A stretch of DNA of 64,000 bases from Arabidopsis thaliana (GCF_000001735.4 NC_003071.7:941001-1005000), one strand, 5' to 3'; numbered from the stretch's first letter, positions 11,313 through 23,127 are shown. Made by a program: numbers and translations. The notes: a model not told the origin generated them from the letters alone.

Positions 11313-14300
11313 ATGCATAGAGATATGTATTCTTCAAGAGGCACTGGCTACGGTCAACAGCAATACGGTTCGCAATCTGGTTATTCTCAGAATGTAAGAT
11401 CATCAATTTCAATTGAAACCAAATTATGCTTAATTATGCTTAATTTATGTGTAATTGTTATGTAGCTTGGATCTGGCTATCCTGGAAGTTCAGTGAGTGG
11501 TGGCGCAGAAGGAGGCTCTCAGATTTCTTTGAGTTCTCGCCATCCATCAATTACAGGTGCTCCTCAAGAGACTGACATTGGTGGTGGATACAGATCTCAT
11601 TTATCTACAGCTGCTAGTCATTACGGAACACAATATGGCTCTGTGTATGGATCAACTTCTCTTAGCAGCTCTCAGCCTTTAAGCACCAATGGTTTAGGTT
11701 CATCAGTTTTGGATAACCGCTCGGGATATGTCCCTACTTTACCTGATTCACCAAAGTTTGCATCTGGAAGCTATTTGTCTCCCTCGAGCCATGGTTATGG
11801 TCAAAAGACGGACGATTTGTATTCCGATAAGCTGTCTGGTTACATTCCCGTTGATAGAAGGCAGTATGGTGAACAATCAAGCTCTTATCTCGGTAGGGAG
11901 TTGCAAAATGAACCAACTAGGCGATATGCTGATCCATCTAATTTTGCTCGCCAGGTGCGCCTACTCTCATATTTTTAAGAGAAAATCTTATGAATTTGGT
12001 TGGTTTCTGTTCAATGTTGTTACAATTGGCTTGATGATACTCGTTATTATATGATTTTGGCAGACTGACTTGTATGATCGCATTGATCAAGCATCGCTTC
12101 TCCGAGGAGAACAATTATTAAAAATGCAGTCGCTTCATACCTCTTCTGTTGATGCAGGTGTCAACAGGTATTTTTCGATGATTGATTCTATTATATCGGT
12201 AGCCAGATTTCTTTCTAGCATAGATTTCTTTTTCAAATAGTTTGTATTTTTTGGTACATCTGTTATCTGTATTGTTTTCAGATCTGTTCTCTCAGGACCT
12301 TTGTTATAAAGCTACTGTAACTTCTTGTCAAAACTTTCAATAACGATTGAAGAAAAAACATATCTTATTACACTGAGTAGCATACATTTCTGGCAGACAA
12401 ACCGATTATCTTACAGAACGAAGTTCTACTGTGCGTCATTCTGACCAAGAAGCAATGCATTATGGAGGAAGGCTTGAGTCTGATCCTCACGGTTTATCAG
12501 TACGCAACACATCTTCTTATGCCAGCCAACATACCCCATCGTTATTAGGAGCTGTTCCTCGGCGAAACTTAGATGACTATATTTATCCGGAGAGTTCTTC
12601 AAATCCTGGTTATGGTGTTAGCTTACCTCCAGGCAGGGATTATGGCACCGGGAAAGGTATCCATAGTGCAGCGTCTCTCGACTTGGACTACCCTGGTGGC
12701 ATGCTGGCTCGTGGTACTGGCGCTGCTCCTCGTGTTGATGATCTCCGGAAAGGTGACCGGGCAAGTTATCTCAGGGAGTTTGATCTAAGAGAAGAAGAGC
12801 GTCGTCGTGAGGATCAACGCGCCAGAGATAAGGAGCGAGAACGAGAGAGGGAGCGCGAACATGACAGAGAACGAGAGCGTCAGAGGGAACGAGAAAGGCA
12901 AAGAGCTAGGGACCGGGAGAGGGAACGCATATTGGAGAGACGGGAGAAGGAAAGACAAGGAGAAAGAGAACGTGAGCGAAAACGTGCTCTCGAAATAAAA
13001 CGAGATCGGACTCCAACAGCAAGAGCTACGTCCAAGGACACAAAGGAGCGGACTCCAGTGCCCAAATCTATTTCTAGGGATGCACGTAGTTCCTCTTTGC
13101 GGCGGGATGCACACCATCGTGAAGCATCAATTAGGTTTTATTTTTGATCTCTGTCACGTTCTTCATCTGGAATACAGGGCATTTTATGTTCCTGCACCAG
13201 GCACTAACCTTATTTCTGTTATACCTGAAGGCGTTCTTCACCGATTAAGCCAATAAGAAGAGATTATGTCTGCAAGGTAATAAGTGTTCCAAGAGATTCC
13301 TCTTTCAGTGATTTTTTTGCCTACTCCTCAGGGTTACCTCATCTTCCTTTCCATTCCTGCATTCTCGTTGTTTTCTTATTGATTGACTTGGACATCTCTT
13401 AGTCCCTCCTCAATTACTATATCAGCCTTGCCATTTATCAAGATAATCCTTTCAGCTTTCTCATTCTTTTTCTGTCGACGGGATATCTTCCTGTACTTGG
13501 GCTTGTTATACTTCCTCTTTCCTTTTGTGGCGAATTTACTTGGCCTTTCCTAGTTGTGGGTTTATTTGTCCAAGCTTCTGTCTTCTTGCCACCTCTGGGT
13601 GTTATTTTGCCTGCTTTTAAAATTAGTGACATATATCAGGTTCCTCATTTTTGTGTCTCCAGTTAGTTTACCTGATTACTAGTTTTTTTTCTGATGGACT
13701 TCGTATTGAATTAAATGTGGAAATGTTTACAAGGATGAGACACTTGATGCTTACCACTTTCTCAAATCAAGGACTTTTTGTTATATTTCCCATTAATAAG
13801 ATTGATGGTGACAGAGATAGGAGGGGCAGAGTTACCTTACACTCTGTATGTGTGATGCAGTGCTTAAGCGCAGTGTGCATTATTCTTTATTAAACTATTG
13901 GGTGACTTATGTGCAGGTTTTATCTTCGCGATTGGTTGACATGGAGAGGGATTACGTGACACTAGATAAAAGATATCCCAGGCTTTTTGTGCCTTCTGAG
14001 TTCTCGAAGGTTTCTGTTATTCTATCTCCCAATTATTATCTAATCCTTAGTGGAGTTCTAAATGATTGTTAACCTCAAATGTACTATATGTTTCAGGTTG
14101 TTGTGAACTGGCCGAAACAGAAGCTTACACTTTCTATGCATACTGCTGTGAGGTGAATTATTCTGCTTCTTATTTACATTTTGTCAGTCTTAGGATTGTA
14201 ATCCTTCTTAACTGGTTTAAATAGATCTGTTCTGGATTTTTGTTTCCCTTGCCCAGTCCGTATTGTAGAGTTACACACATTATTCAAGTTTTGTGGATTC

Positions 14301-17300
14301 ACTTTTGTTATATACTATCTAGTTAAATGTATTTGTAGACCTAACCATCTTTTTTTGAGGACGACAGTTTTGAGCATGATTACATTGAAGATGGTGGAGC
14401 TGATGTGAAAAGTACTTCCACTAAGCCTTTAGCTTTGAAAACTGGAGGAAAAAGTGTTTGGAACGCCAAGGTTGGCTGTTTTTTTCTTTCTCATTGATAA
14501 AGATTGCCTCTTTAATTATGTCATTGCTCATGTTTGCACGATGTATCATTGCTGCTATTGTTTCGGAGTATATTGAAAGAATTGCTCATGTGTTATGGGT
14601 TTTATGTGCTGTTCAGATGGTTTTGATGAGCGGGCTGAGCAGGACTGCTCTGGAAGATCTTGCTTCAGATAAATTCTTTGAGGATCGTATACCTCATATA
14701 TGCAACATATTAAAATTCGCTGTTCTTAAAAAAGATCATTCATTCATGGCGATTGGTGGTTCCTGGGATCCCACAGATGGCATGGACCCATCAGTTGATC
14801 AGTCTTCCTTAATTCAGACAATGCTGAGGTTTGTCTCTTCACGTATTCTTTTGTCATTCTTTGCTGCCGTTTTGTTCATTGTCTGAGACTTGAAAAACCT
14901 TTTCCTTTGCAGACACTCAAAGGATAAGCTTCATCTTGATCTGAGTAACTGCCGTCACTGGAATCCATTCCTAGAGGTAGGTTTTCCTTCTCTTGGTTTA
15001 AGACTGCATTGAGATGTTGGACGTGTGGGGACATTACACTTGAGTATTGTAGCTAAGATAGTATATATACCGTACAATCTCTCTTATTTTCTATAGGTAG
15101 AGGTCGTTGAAGATGATATGATATTGGTTTATCCAGAGATTTGCTCTATGAATACTTGCAAAAATTGTTAATTTGTGTCCTGTTTTACTGCAGTTTCACT
15201 TTTTTGTCAATATGGTAGACCTAGGATAAGTTATAAGCTAACAAAGCAATGTTACTTTCTTGCCAGTTTATATGGAAATCTAAGTAGCTTAGCTTTGCCT
15301 CTCTTTTTTGGAATTGACAGATACATTATGACAGAGTTGGTACAGATGGAGTGTTTAGCTACAAAGAGATCACAGTACTTTTTGTCCCCGATTTATCAGA
15401 ATGTCTTCCTTCATTTGATGTTTGGAGAACCCAATGGTTGGCACACAGGAAAGCTCTTACTGAAAGAGATCGACTACTCTCTCAGGAGGTTAAGAAAGAT
15501 ACTGTTGAAGTAACCAAGGATGCAGAGAAAAAGTCACCAGGAGATACTTCCGGCACTCCGACAACTGGAACTAAGAAGACTGTTAAAAAGATCATTAAAA
15601 GAGTTGTTAAGAGGCCTGTCAACGATGGAAAAGCAACTGGTATGAAAGGTGAGAAGTCGGATGTTCCTGAACATGTTGCCATACCAGAGACCACAGTCCC
15701 AAAAGAAGAGTCCACTGGTACATCTTCTAACAAAAAAATAGTGAAAAAGGTAGCTGAAACTGGAGATACCTCAGATCCCAGTGCTAAGGCTAATGAGCAG
15801 ACTCCTGCAAAGACAATTGTAAAGAAAAAAATTATTAAAAGGGTGGCTAAAAGGAAGGTTGCTGAAATAGACAACAAAATGGACGGTGACTCCAAGAAAG
15901 ACGGAGATAGTGATGAGAAAAAGGTGATGGAGGTAGGCAAGAAATCCTCTGATTCAGGTAGTGTGGAGATGAAACCGACGGCCGAATCTTTAGAAGATGT
16001 GAAAGACGAGAATGCCTCCAAAACTGTGGATGTAAAACAGGAAACAGGATCTCCGGATACTAAGAAAAAGGAGGGTGCCTCTAGTTCAAGCAAGAAAGAC
16101 ACTAAGACAGGTGAAGACAAGAAGGCTGAAAAGAAAAACAACTCAGAGACTATGTCTGAGGGGAAGAAAATTGATAGGAATAATACTGATGAGAAAGAGG
16201 TAAAAGAAAAGGTTACCGAGAAAGAGATAAAAGAGAGAGGTGGAAAAGATGAGTCCAGGATTCAAGTGAAGGACAGGAAAAAGTGTGAGGAACCTCCTCG
16301 CGCTGGATTTATTCTACAGACAAAACGGAACAAAGACTCCAAAGTAGGTGGACAGGAAATTAGAAGTTTCATTACATTTGGTAATGGCTATATTATGGTC
16401 GTAACTGCTTTTTTTTTGGCAGTTGCGTTCACTTTCGGCCTCTTTGGATTCGCTCTTGGATTACACTGACAAGGACCTTGATGAGTCATCATTTGAGGTT
16501 TGTTTTTCCCTTACGTTTTGCTTAGCCTGTTTTCGTTTTCTTTATACTGGAACTTAGTGTACCACATTTTGTTGTTACATCTGAATAGTTTTCATCAAAC
16601 TATCTTCTATGTTCTTGCAGATTTCATTGTTTGCGGAATCGCTATATGAGATGCTGCAGTATCAAATGGGTTCCCGTATCTTTGAATTTCTCAAAGTTAG
16701 TTTTTAATTGATCTTTGACGTTATTGTGTCCGAGTCGCATGAACAGTTTTCTTATACTTAATTTTTTGTTTCCTTCAAGAAACTACGTGTAAAAATTGTG
16801 AGGCAAAGAAATCAACGGAAGAGGCATCAGGAGGAGTTGTCTGTCAAGCAAAACGAAGCAAAATCCCAAGATAAGCGTCAAAAGACAGCTGAACATGAAG
16901 ACAAGGAAGCCTCGGTGATAAGCGAATCTGCTCCTGGGAAGGATGATAAAGAAACTTCAGGCAAGGAAACCGTGGACGGTAGCCGGGAAATTGCAGATAA
17001 GGAAGCTGTAGCAAAGACCAAAGAAACTTTGGGCAGTAAAGAAGTTACTGTGGGTGAAGCTGTTAATATGGAAGTGGAGAATCAGGATGAGGAGGATGAC
17101 GATGGTGATGACGACCCAGAGGAAGATCCTGAGGAGGATCCTGAAGAAGACCCTGAAGAAGATCCGGAAGAAGATCCAGAAGAATGCGAGGAAATGGACG
17201 TTGCAAATACTGAGCAAGAAGAGCCTGCTGAAGAGGTATGATTTACTCATTTGACTCTTTCAAATTGAATCCAACAACAAGATGTTTTCTTCATAAATCT

Positions 17301-18004
17301 TCTCATTTTGTTTCATGTCTCTTCTTCAGCCGCAGAAGAAAGAAGAAAACCTTGAGAAAACTAGTGGCACTGTTGCTGATCCTATAACTGAAGCCGAAAC
17401 TGATAATAGAAAAGAAGAAAGAGGTCCTAACGACTCAAAAACTGAAATCAAACCCAAGTCGGAAACGGAAAAGCACGGGAAACAAGATGGAGGAACATCT
17501 GATGCAGCAAAACGAGAAGAAACAGTTGATAAAGAGCTGTTGCAGGTAAATAAATAATCCCTACAAAACTTGAGAAATCGGTTTAAATGATACTGCGGTT
17601 AAGGTGCTAAATCTTTCTTCACTTTGTTTCTTTGGCTCAGGCTTTCAGATTTTTTGACCGTAACCAGGCAGGCTATGTTAGGGTAAGAAGAAGACTAATT
17701 TGTCTTGTACATAAAGCCATCTCATAGTCTCTGTGAATGCAGCTGAAGTACTGTTTCGTGTAATTTTACAGGTTGAAGATATGAGAGTAACCATTCACAG
17801 CTTGGGAAAGTTTCTATCTCACCGTGAAGTCAAGGTAAATGTAGAGTTTTGTCATCATTCTTTTAAACACATAGAATTGTGTCAATTGAATAAAAGAATG
17901 TGTAAATGATGTTGCAGGAACTTGTGCAGAGCGCTTTGTTAGAGAGCAACACTGGAAGAGATGATCGAATTTTATACAATAAACTTGTTAGATTGTCTCT
18001 ATAG
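11313..18004 (+). CDS. RSA1: RSA1, CCAR1/DBC1-like nuclear EF-hand protein
   Basis: Eighteen coding exons: 11313-11393, 11466-11954, 12064-12167, 12397-13134, 13231-13276, 13917-14009, 14097-14152, 14368-14470, 14617-14828, 14913-14976, 15321-16343, 16423-16497, 16621-16695, 16780-17235, 17330-17545, 17641-17682, 17772-17834, 17918-18004. They encode 1340 aa. I recognise it as SHORT ROOT IN SALT MEDIUM 1 / EMB1579. The order is a Gly/Ser/Tyr/Gln-rich N-terminus, an Arg/Glu-rich stretch near 340-430, a conserved middle resembling the S1-like and inactive-Nudix DBC1 region (exons 6-11), a Lys/Glu-rich disordered part, six DPEE repeats, and a C-terminal EF-hand (DRNQAGYVRVED). In the literature RSA1 is a nuclear calcium-sensing protein that works with the bHLH factor RITF1 in salt and ROS responses, and is needed for embryogenesis. 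The sequence itself shows only the domain order. Confidence 0.93.
17113..17184 (+). repeat. Six tandem DPEE codon quartets
   Basis: Six 12-base units encode DPEE without interruption inside exon 14 of RSA1. They give a strongly acidic patch upstream of the EF-hand. Synonymous codons differ between units, so the repeat is not a recent slippage product. Confidence 0.9.
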
Positions 18005-18511
18005 AAAACAAAATACTTCTAATAATGTTCTCGTCTTCTGTCTTTGGAACTTCCTGAGACATTGTTTGTTTCCTCAGTAGTTTAATTTTCGACTGTTTTG
18101 AATCAACAACAAATTCCTATTGTTTTCATTGATAATAACAATGGATTCACGATCGAGGAACTTGTACAATAACCAGTAATCTTGCGAGTTTCTTTTTTTT
18201 TCCATGAATAATAATACCAAAAAATTAGATGTTTAAGGTTTTGTTAGATTCTACATAATCTAATATGCTCTTATATCATAATTAAATTAATAATTAATCC
18301 CACGTCAAACAAAATTAGAAGATTACAGAAAATGTTATAAACTTTGCATCGAAAAATACAAATCAAGGAACAAAAGGAGTATATTAGTATATTGCTAAAG
18401 AAGTTTCTAGAAATATATATATCTTCCACTAAACCCTAGTTAAAATAGGATTTGAGTCTATTTTCCTTATTTCTTTGTGAGAAAAGGAAACAACATGAAA
18501 CCCAATATCTA
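18005..18511. other. Spacer between RSA1 and ASK19
   Basis: The 3' UTR of RSA1 followed by AT-rich promoter sequence. A partly degenerate extra copy of the ASK promoter block (GAGAAAAGGAAACAACATG) is at about 18478-18497. No gene was seen. Confidence 0.5.
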
Positions 18512-18560
18512 ATTGTGAAAAGGAAAACACAATTGACTGAATCTTAGGGTTCTATAAATA
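18512..18560 (+). promoter_or_regulatory. ASK19 proximal promoter: conserved block and TATA box
   Basis: A 29-base block (18512-18540) that begins ATTGTGAAAAGGAAAACACA matches 20171-20199 upstream of ASK14 with one difference. TATAAATA follows at 18553-18560, about 85 bases before the ATG. Conservation of both sequence and spacing to the TATA box suggests a retained control element. Confidence 0.7.
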
Positions 18561-18644
18561 GACTGATTCAACAATCTCTCATCAAAATTTCTCTTCACAA
18601 ACAATTGACTCTTGTTTTTCGTTCAACACACAAAGCAAAAAACA

Positions 18645-19247
18645 ATGTCTTCGAAAAAGATTGTGTTGACAAGCTCCGATGGTGAATCTTTCAAGGTTGA
18701 AGAAGTGGTGGCAAGAAAACTGCAGATCGTAGGACACATTATCGAAGACGACTGTGCTACAAACAAAATCCCTATTCCAAACGTTACCGGAGAGATTCTC
18801 GCCAAGGTTATCGAGTACTGCAAGAAACACGTTGAAGACGATGATGACGTGGTGGAGACGCATGAATCATCGACGAAAGGAGATAAAACAGTTGAGGAGG
18901 CGAAGAAGAAGCCTGATGATGTGGCCGTACCTGAATCAACTGAAGGAGATGATGAAGCTGAGGATAAGAAGGAGAAGCTTAATGAGTGGGATGCAAAGTT
19001 CATGAAGGATTTCGATATTAAGACGATCTTCGACATTATTCTGGCTGCTAACTATCTCAACGTCCAAGGTCTTTTTGATCTCTGTAGCAAGACCATTGCA
19101 GATTACATAAAAGATATGACGCCAGAGGAAGTTCGAGAACTCTTTAACATCGAGAATGATTTCACACCTGAAGAAGAAGAAGCAATTCGCAATGAAAACG
19201 CTTGGACTTTTGAGCAAGATGGAAAACAACAAGTTCCAAAACCCTAG
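18645..19247 (+). CDS. ASK19: SKP1-like protein ASK19
   Basis: Intronless, 200 aa. It has the SKP1 fold signature: KIVLTSSDGESF at the N-terminus, a BTB/POZ core, and the C-terminal F-box-binding helices ([31 protein letters not shown]). SKP1 proteins bridge CUL1 and F-box proteins in SCF ubiquitin ligases in nucleus and cytosol. It differs from ASK1-type proteins (about 160 aa) in two ways. Residues about 66-115 are an acidic Asp/Glu/Lys insert between the two domains. The usual terminal WAFE is WTFE plus a 10-residue tail ending in KP. It is the first of three tandem ASK genes that share flanking sequence. Which F-box proteins it binds cannot be told from sequence. Confidence 0.95.
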   Translation: MSSKKIVLTSSDGESFKVEEVVARKLQIVGHIIEDDCATNKIPIPNVTGEILAKVIEYCKKHVEDDDDVVETHESSTKGDKTVEEAKKKPDDVAVPESTEGDDEAEDKKEKLNEWDAKFMKDFDIKTIFDIILAANYLNVQGLFDLCSKTIADYIKDMTPEEVRELFNIENDFTPEEEEAIRNENAWTFEQDGKQQVPKP

Positions 19248-19500
19248 CTTTTTGCTTCGTTTCTTTTTTCTTTTTTCCTTTTACATGTATGATTTGTTTC
19301 TGTTTTCTCAAGTGTGTGTGGGATTGATTGGTCTCTTTAATTTCGTTGTTAAGTCTTTCTTTACTTAATTGACCAATTTTCTTGCACTATTATGATGAAT
19401 GATGATCAATAAATATGCTTTAGCTTTAGCTATCTTTTAGAGTGAAGCGGATTAAATCTCAACTAATGAATCGTCCACCAAAATTATGAAAAAATTAAAG

Positions 19501-19579
19501 AGAATCGTCCACCCAAATCCTCCGGCAATTCCGAATTCTTTCTCCGGTTGTAACGTAGTAAAAAAAAGTCGCCGCCGTT
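19501..19579. repeat. ASK downstream conserved block, copy 1
   Basis: This segment contains AATCGTCCAC, CCTCCGGC, CTTTCTCCGG and GTCGCCGCCGTT. Related copies lie at 21011-21086 and 23908-23983, in the same position 3' of each ASK gene. It is GC-richer than its surroundings. It marks the duplicated unit; a function is not evident. Confidence 0.65.
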
Positions 19580-20170
19580 AAAAAACTTCCTATTATTTTC
19601 TCTTTTTCTTAAAATTATTAGTTCGTATGAATCAAAGTTTTTCTTTTTTTCTTTTCTTATGCTAGTTATCAAGAATTTCTTATATACAAACATGTATATA
19701 TATTTACGAGGTTATTTATGATTTTTCTTAGAACAATTTATTTTTTTATGTACTGTTTTGATCGAGGCTCGAATCTAGCTAGATCAATAGAGATTATTTA
19801 ATTTGAGATTTACTCTTCTAATTAGTAGTTATTCAAATAAAAGTAGAAAATTAAAACCTAATAAACTAAAAGAACGCAACTGATTACAAAACTTAATTTA
19901 TAGACTCTTATCCTATAATTAGATTAATAATTAATCAATTAAATTCAATTCTAAGTAAGATGGACAAATTAATTAAATAAATAAAATGTCATACAAAATT
20001 TTCATAGAAAATAGCCATGTTTAGGAAAAAAACTCTTTTTGTATGTTAAATAAGTTTCTAGAATCTCCTGATAAACTCTTTTACTAAGACGTCGGTTTTT
20101 ACTTTTAAGCCCAAAAGTTTTAAGGCTAAACACTAGAGATTTGGAAGATTTGCTTTTCTTCTCTTCCAGT

Positions 20171-20221
20171 ATTGTGAAAAGGAAAACACAATTGACCGAC
20201 TCTTAAAATATTTTATAAATA
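20171..20221 (+). promoter_or_regulatory. ASK14 proximal promoter: conserved block and TATA box
   Basis: The ASK promoter block (20171-20199) is followed by TATAAATA at 20214-20221, about 100 bases before the ATG. The arrangement is the same as in ASK19. Confidence 0.7.
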
Positions 20222-20321
20222 GACGCCTTCATCGACTCCTCTCTATTCCATTCAATATCTTTGCATAAATCATAACCAATATTATTCTTTTCATCACCCA
20301 AAATCTCAAAAACGAACAAAC

Positions 20322-20771
20322 ATGTCTTCCAACAAGATTGTTTTGTCTAGCTCCGATGGCGAATCTTTCGAGGTTGAAGAAGCGGTGGCAAGAAAACTGA
20401 AAATCGTGGAACACATGATTGAAGACGACTGTGTTGTTACCGAGGTCCCTCTTCAAAACGTCACCGGAAAGATCCTCTCCATTGTTGTCGAGTATTGCAA
20501 GAAACACGTCGTTGACGAAGAAAGCGACGAGTTCAAGACTTGGGACGAAGAGTTCATGAAGAAATTTGATCAGCCTACGGTCTTCCAACTCTTGCTCGCT
20601 GCTAACTATCTCAATATCAAAGGCCTTCTTGATCTCTCTGCTCAAACCGTTGCAGATCGCATCAAAGATAAGACTCCAGAGGAAATTCGAGAAATCTTCA
20701 ACATCGAGAACGATTTCACACCCGAAGAAGAAGCAGCGGTTCGCAAGGAAAACGCATGGGCTTTTGAATAG
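20322..20771 (+). CDS. ASK14: SKP1-like protein ASK14
   Basis: Intronless, 149 aa, ending in the canonical WAFE. It has the N-terminal [19 protein letters not shown] segment and the C-terminal [10 protein letters not shown] and [20 protein letters not shown] helices of SKP1. The loop between the BTB-like and F-box-binding parts is short (ESDEFKTW), unlike the long acidic insert in ASK19. Predicted SCF adaptor between CUL1 and F-box proteins. It is the most canonical of the three local copies. It shares the promoter block and the 3' block with ASK19, which supports a tandem duplication origin. Confidence 0.95.
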   Translation: MSSNKIVLSSSDGESFEVEEAVARKLKIVEHMIEDDCVVTEVPLQNVTGKILSIVVEYCKKHVVDEESDEFKTWDEEFMKKFDQPTVFQLLLAANYLNIKGLLDLSAQTVADRIKDKTPEEIREIFNIENDFTPEEEAAVRKENAWAFE

Positions 20772-21763
20772 ACACCAAAACCCTAGTTTTTGGTTTCGTT
20801 TCTTATTGTCGGTTTTAGGGTTTTGATGACTTTCGTCTCTCTTTTTTTTTTGGTTTTCCATATTTCGATTTCGTGAATGATTTTATATTTTGGCTTATTC
20901 AAGTGGTGTGATTGATGACTTTGATTTCGTTGTTAGTTCTTTACCTTACTCTCTATTATGGTGATCAATAAATAGATGCTTTAGCAATCTTGTTCGTTTT
21001 AGAGTGAAAATCGAATCGTCCACTAAAAACCTCCGGCGATTCGGAATCTTCTCCGGCGTAGAATAGAACATAATATCGCCGCCGTTCTCTTTTTTTTGTT
21101 GGGAACTAAATGATTGGCCCTGCCTAGGGTTTCTCCGTATCTTTGAATATCCTTCTTAATTTGTTTATTAAACTATATAATAGCGATAAGAAATTACTAT
21201 TTATTTTTAGGCTCCTATTTAATATTTATATATAGTTATACGTACAAAATAATTTAGTTTATATTATTATTATTTATTTTTTTCCTTTTCCTTCCCAAAT
21301 CTAGGATGGGAATAAAATACTTCGTTTTAATATTCTTTTTTTTCTTTTCGGGTTGATAATTGAGAGGTTAAGATTTTCTTAGAGCGATTTATTATTTTAT
21401 GATATTAAAATATACGGACGATATACTGAAAGAAAATTCATGCGAGAGGATGTTAATATGCAAATTAATACTATTCAGTTGAATTTTGCCATGCAATCTT
21501 TTTGGTCGTAAATTTTGTTGAAAACTTATCCAATCTCATATGAAGCGTCCCAAGGCCCATATCAACACTTATTACGTAGAAAACATCATAAAGCGAGAGA
21601 AAAAGAGAGAGAGGCAGAGAGATAGGAGCGTATGGGCTTTCTTTTTTGTTTTGTCAAACAACTTTAATTTACTTAAAACCTAAAAGAGGGATGTTCATAC
21701 AAATAGAAACTGAAAAAAACACAAAAGGAGGAGAGATAATGGCTCCATGAGTTTTTCAAAAAG
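20772..21763. other. Spacer with ASK 3' block copy 2
   Basis: The 3' UTR of ASK14 contains GATCAATAAATAGATGCTTT near 20962, shared with ASK19's 3' end. The conserved downstream block is at 21011-21086 (ATCGTCCACT, CCTCCGGCGATTCGGAAT, ATCGCCGCCGTT). The rest is AT-rich, with an AG-rich run at about 21592-21625. Confidence 0.6.
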
Positions 21764-22126
21764 ATGCTCATCTTTAAAGAGTTTGCAAAGATTAAAAAAT
21801 CTGTTGAAGCAAAAATTGGGTTCGCCCATAAAGACAGACTTCACAAATTCCTCGACCACCATGTGGTTATAGATGGCTCGAGCGAACAACGCATACAAGC
21901 TTTTAAGAAAACGTTCCACGGAAGAAGCTGCCGGATAAGAGAGATTGTCGAAGATTCGGTAACTACTTCTCCTTGGAGATGCAGTCAAAATGCCGTTATT
22001 CTTCAAACTTTGAAAGGTTTGCAAATTGATCAAGAGCTTGTCGAGCCTAAAGAGTTGCTCACCTTAAGAATTACTAAAGATTGCTTTATAATCCTAGAAA
22101 AACCACCAATCGCAGATGTTGTGTAA
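21764..22126 (+). CDS. Unidentified 120-aa open frame
   Basis: An ATG-initiated open frame encodes a 120-aa basic, soluble-looking protein without signal or membrane segment. Its composition is protein-like (KTFHGRSCRIREIVEDS, WRCSQNAVILQTLKGL). The frame is closed by TAA 24 bases upstream of the ATG, so it is complete as it stands. I do not recognise the family. It could be a short gene, one exon of a split gene, or a gene fragment dropped between ASK14 and ASK16. Transcription evidence would settle it. Confidence 0.4.
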   Translation: MLIFKEFAKIKKSVEAKIGFAHKDRLHKFLDHHVVIDGSSEQRIQAFKKTFHGRSCRIREIVEDSVTTSPWRCSQNAVILQTLKGLQIDQELVEPKELLTLRITKDCFIILEKPPIADVV

Positions 22127-23120
22127 TGTCATATACATGAGCTCAGAATTCAGAGGAAATGGATTTAAAGGATTGAGAAAACTTCGGTAATCATCGTTCC
22201 GTAAAGACGGGCTCATAATGCTGAATTTCTTCAAGCTTTTGGTTTCATGAATTAATTTCCGTAGAGAAGGAGCGTATGGCTTAGTTCTAGAGAACTTGTT
22301 CTTGTCTTTGATGCCTAAAGCAAAAAAAAAAATTAGCCCATTAACAAGTAATAGAAAAAAAAATACACAAAAACTGTAGACTATATCGAACTCGTCTAAT
22401 TGAAAGGCAACATAACCACTGTGCCAGAAAAACTTTTTGGAAATTGATGCCCTCTAAATCATTAATACCGTTTGGCGCCTAAAGCCCATGCTTCACCAGC
22501 TTTAGCTCAGGGCCGGCCCTGGACATCATAGTGCTCCTGGTAACTCGTTTCTGTTTTGGAGTACCCCGGTAAAATTAAGTTATGAGTCTGCCACTACATA
22601 ACTGCCATAATAAAAAAGTCAAAACATCTAAACCACATTTAATTACTTATATAAACAATATTCCTCAGAATTAGATTGTTTAAATTAATCTAATAAAGTT
22701 ATTGACAAAAAAAAAATTGTTGCTAAAATGCTAAATGTTGAAAAAGTAAGTATCTTAGAACAAAGTACATGTCATCAAATTAATTATTTCTAAAACTTAT
22801 AAATAAAAAAATCTCACTATATTATACTATATTTAATATTTACATTGAGTTGATAAGAGATACCAAAAATTAAATTTTGCTTTTAGGTGAAATCCTATCT
22901 ATAATGGTTAATATTTTTAAAATATTAAATTACAATATTAGTATAACTTATATAAAATCTAATCAATATAATTTTATTAGCATGTGTGTAGTATATGTAT
23001 GGGTCAAATATTAAAAGAAAATATAAGAGCCTAACAATTAATTATATAGTAGGATTTTGTTATATTTATTTTTCCTTACTATATTTCCTAAATTAAAGAT
23101 TTGACCCACTCTCAACTCAT
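22127..23120. other. AT-rich spacer with hAT-like end
   Basis: Mostly AT-rich sequence. CAGGGCCGGCCCTGG at 22508-22522 resembles the terminus of plant hAT-family elements, followed by about 80 bases of GC-richer, element-like sequence. I could not find the opposite end or a target duplication. TATAAAA at 23121-23127 serves ASK16. Confidence 0.45.
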
Positions 23121-23127
23121 TATAAAA
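23121..23127 (+). promoter_or_regulatory. ASK16 TATA box
   Basis: TATAAAA lies 105 bases before the ATG. The promoter block shared by ASK19 and ASK14 is not recognisable here. Confidence 0.6.

Noticed and set aside
12785..13117. Antisense frame over the Arg/Glu-rich part of RSA1, rich in Ser/Leu/Phe
   Set aside because: It is a by-product of the GAR-rich codons on the sense strand.
15482..16141. 219-aa antisense frame in RSA1 exon 11
   Set aside because: Low-complexity Ser/Phe mirror of Lys/Glu codons, and RSA1 is continuous on the plus strand.
16344..16469. Hydrophobic C-terminal end obtained by reading through exon 11 of RSA1
   Set aside because: The apparent membrane helix is intron sequence. 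Splicing 16343 to 16423 restores a conserved frame.
20229..20861. 210-aa antisense frame covering ASK14, and similar antisense frames over ASK19 and ASK16
   Set aside because: They mirror the sense ASK codons in the opposite strand, appear over all three paralogues for that reason, and have no independent start, promoter or protein-like composition.
21592..21625. AG-rich run as a functional GAGA element
   Set aside because: Simple-sequence stretch far from a supported start codon, with no other evidence.
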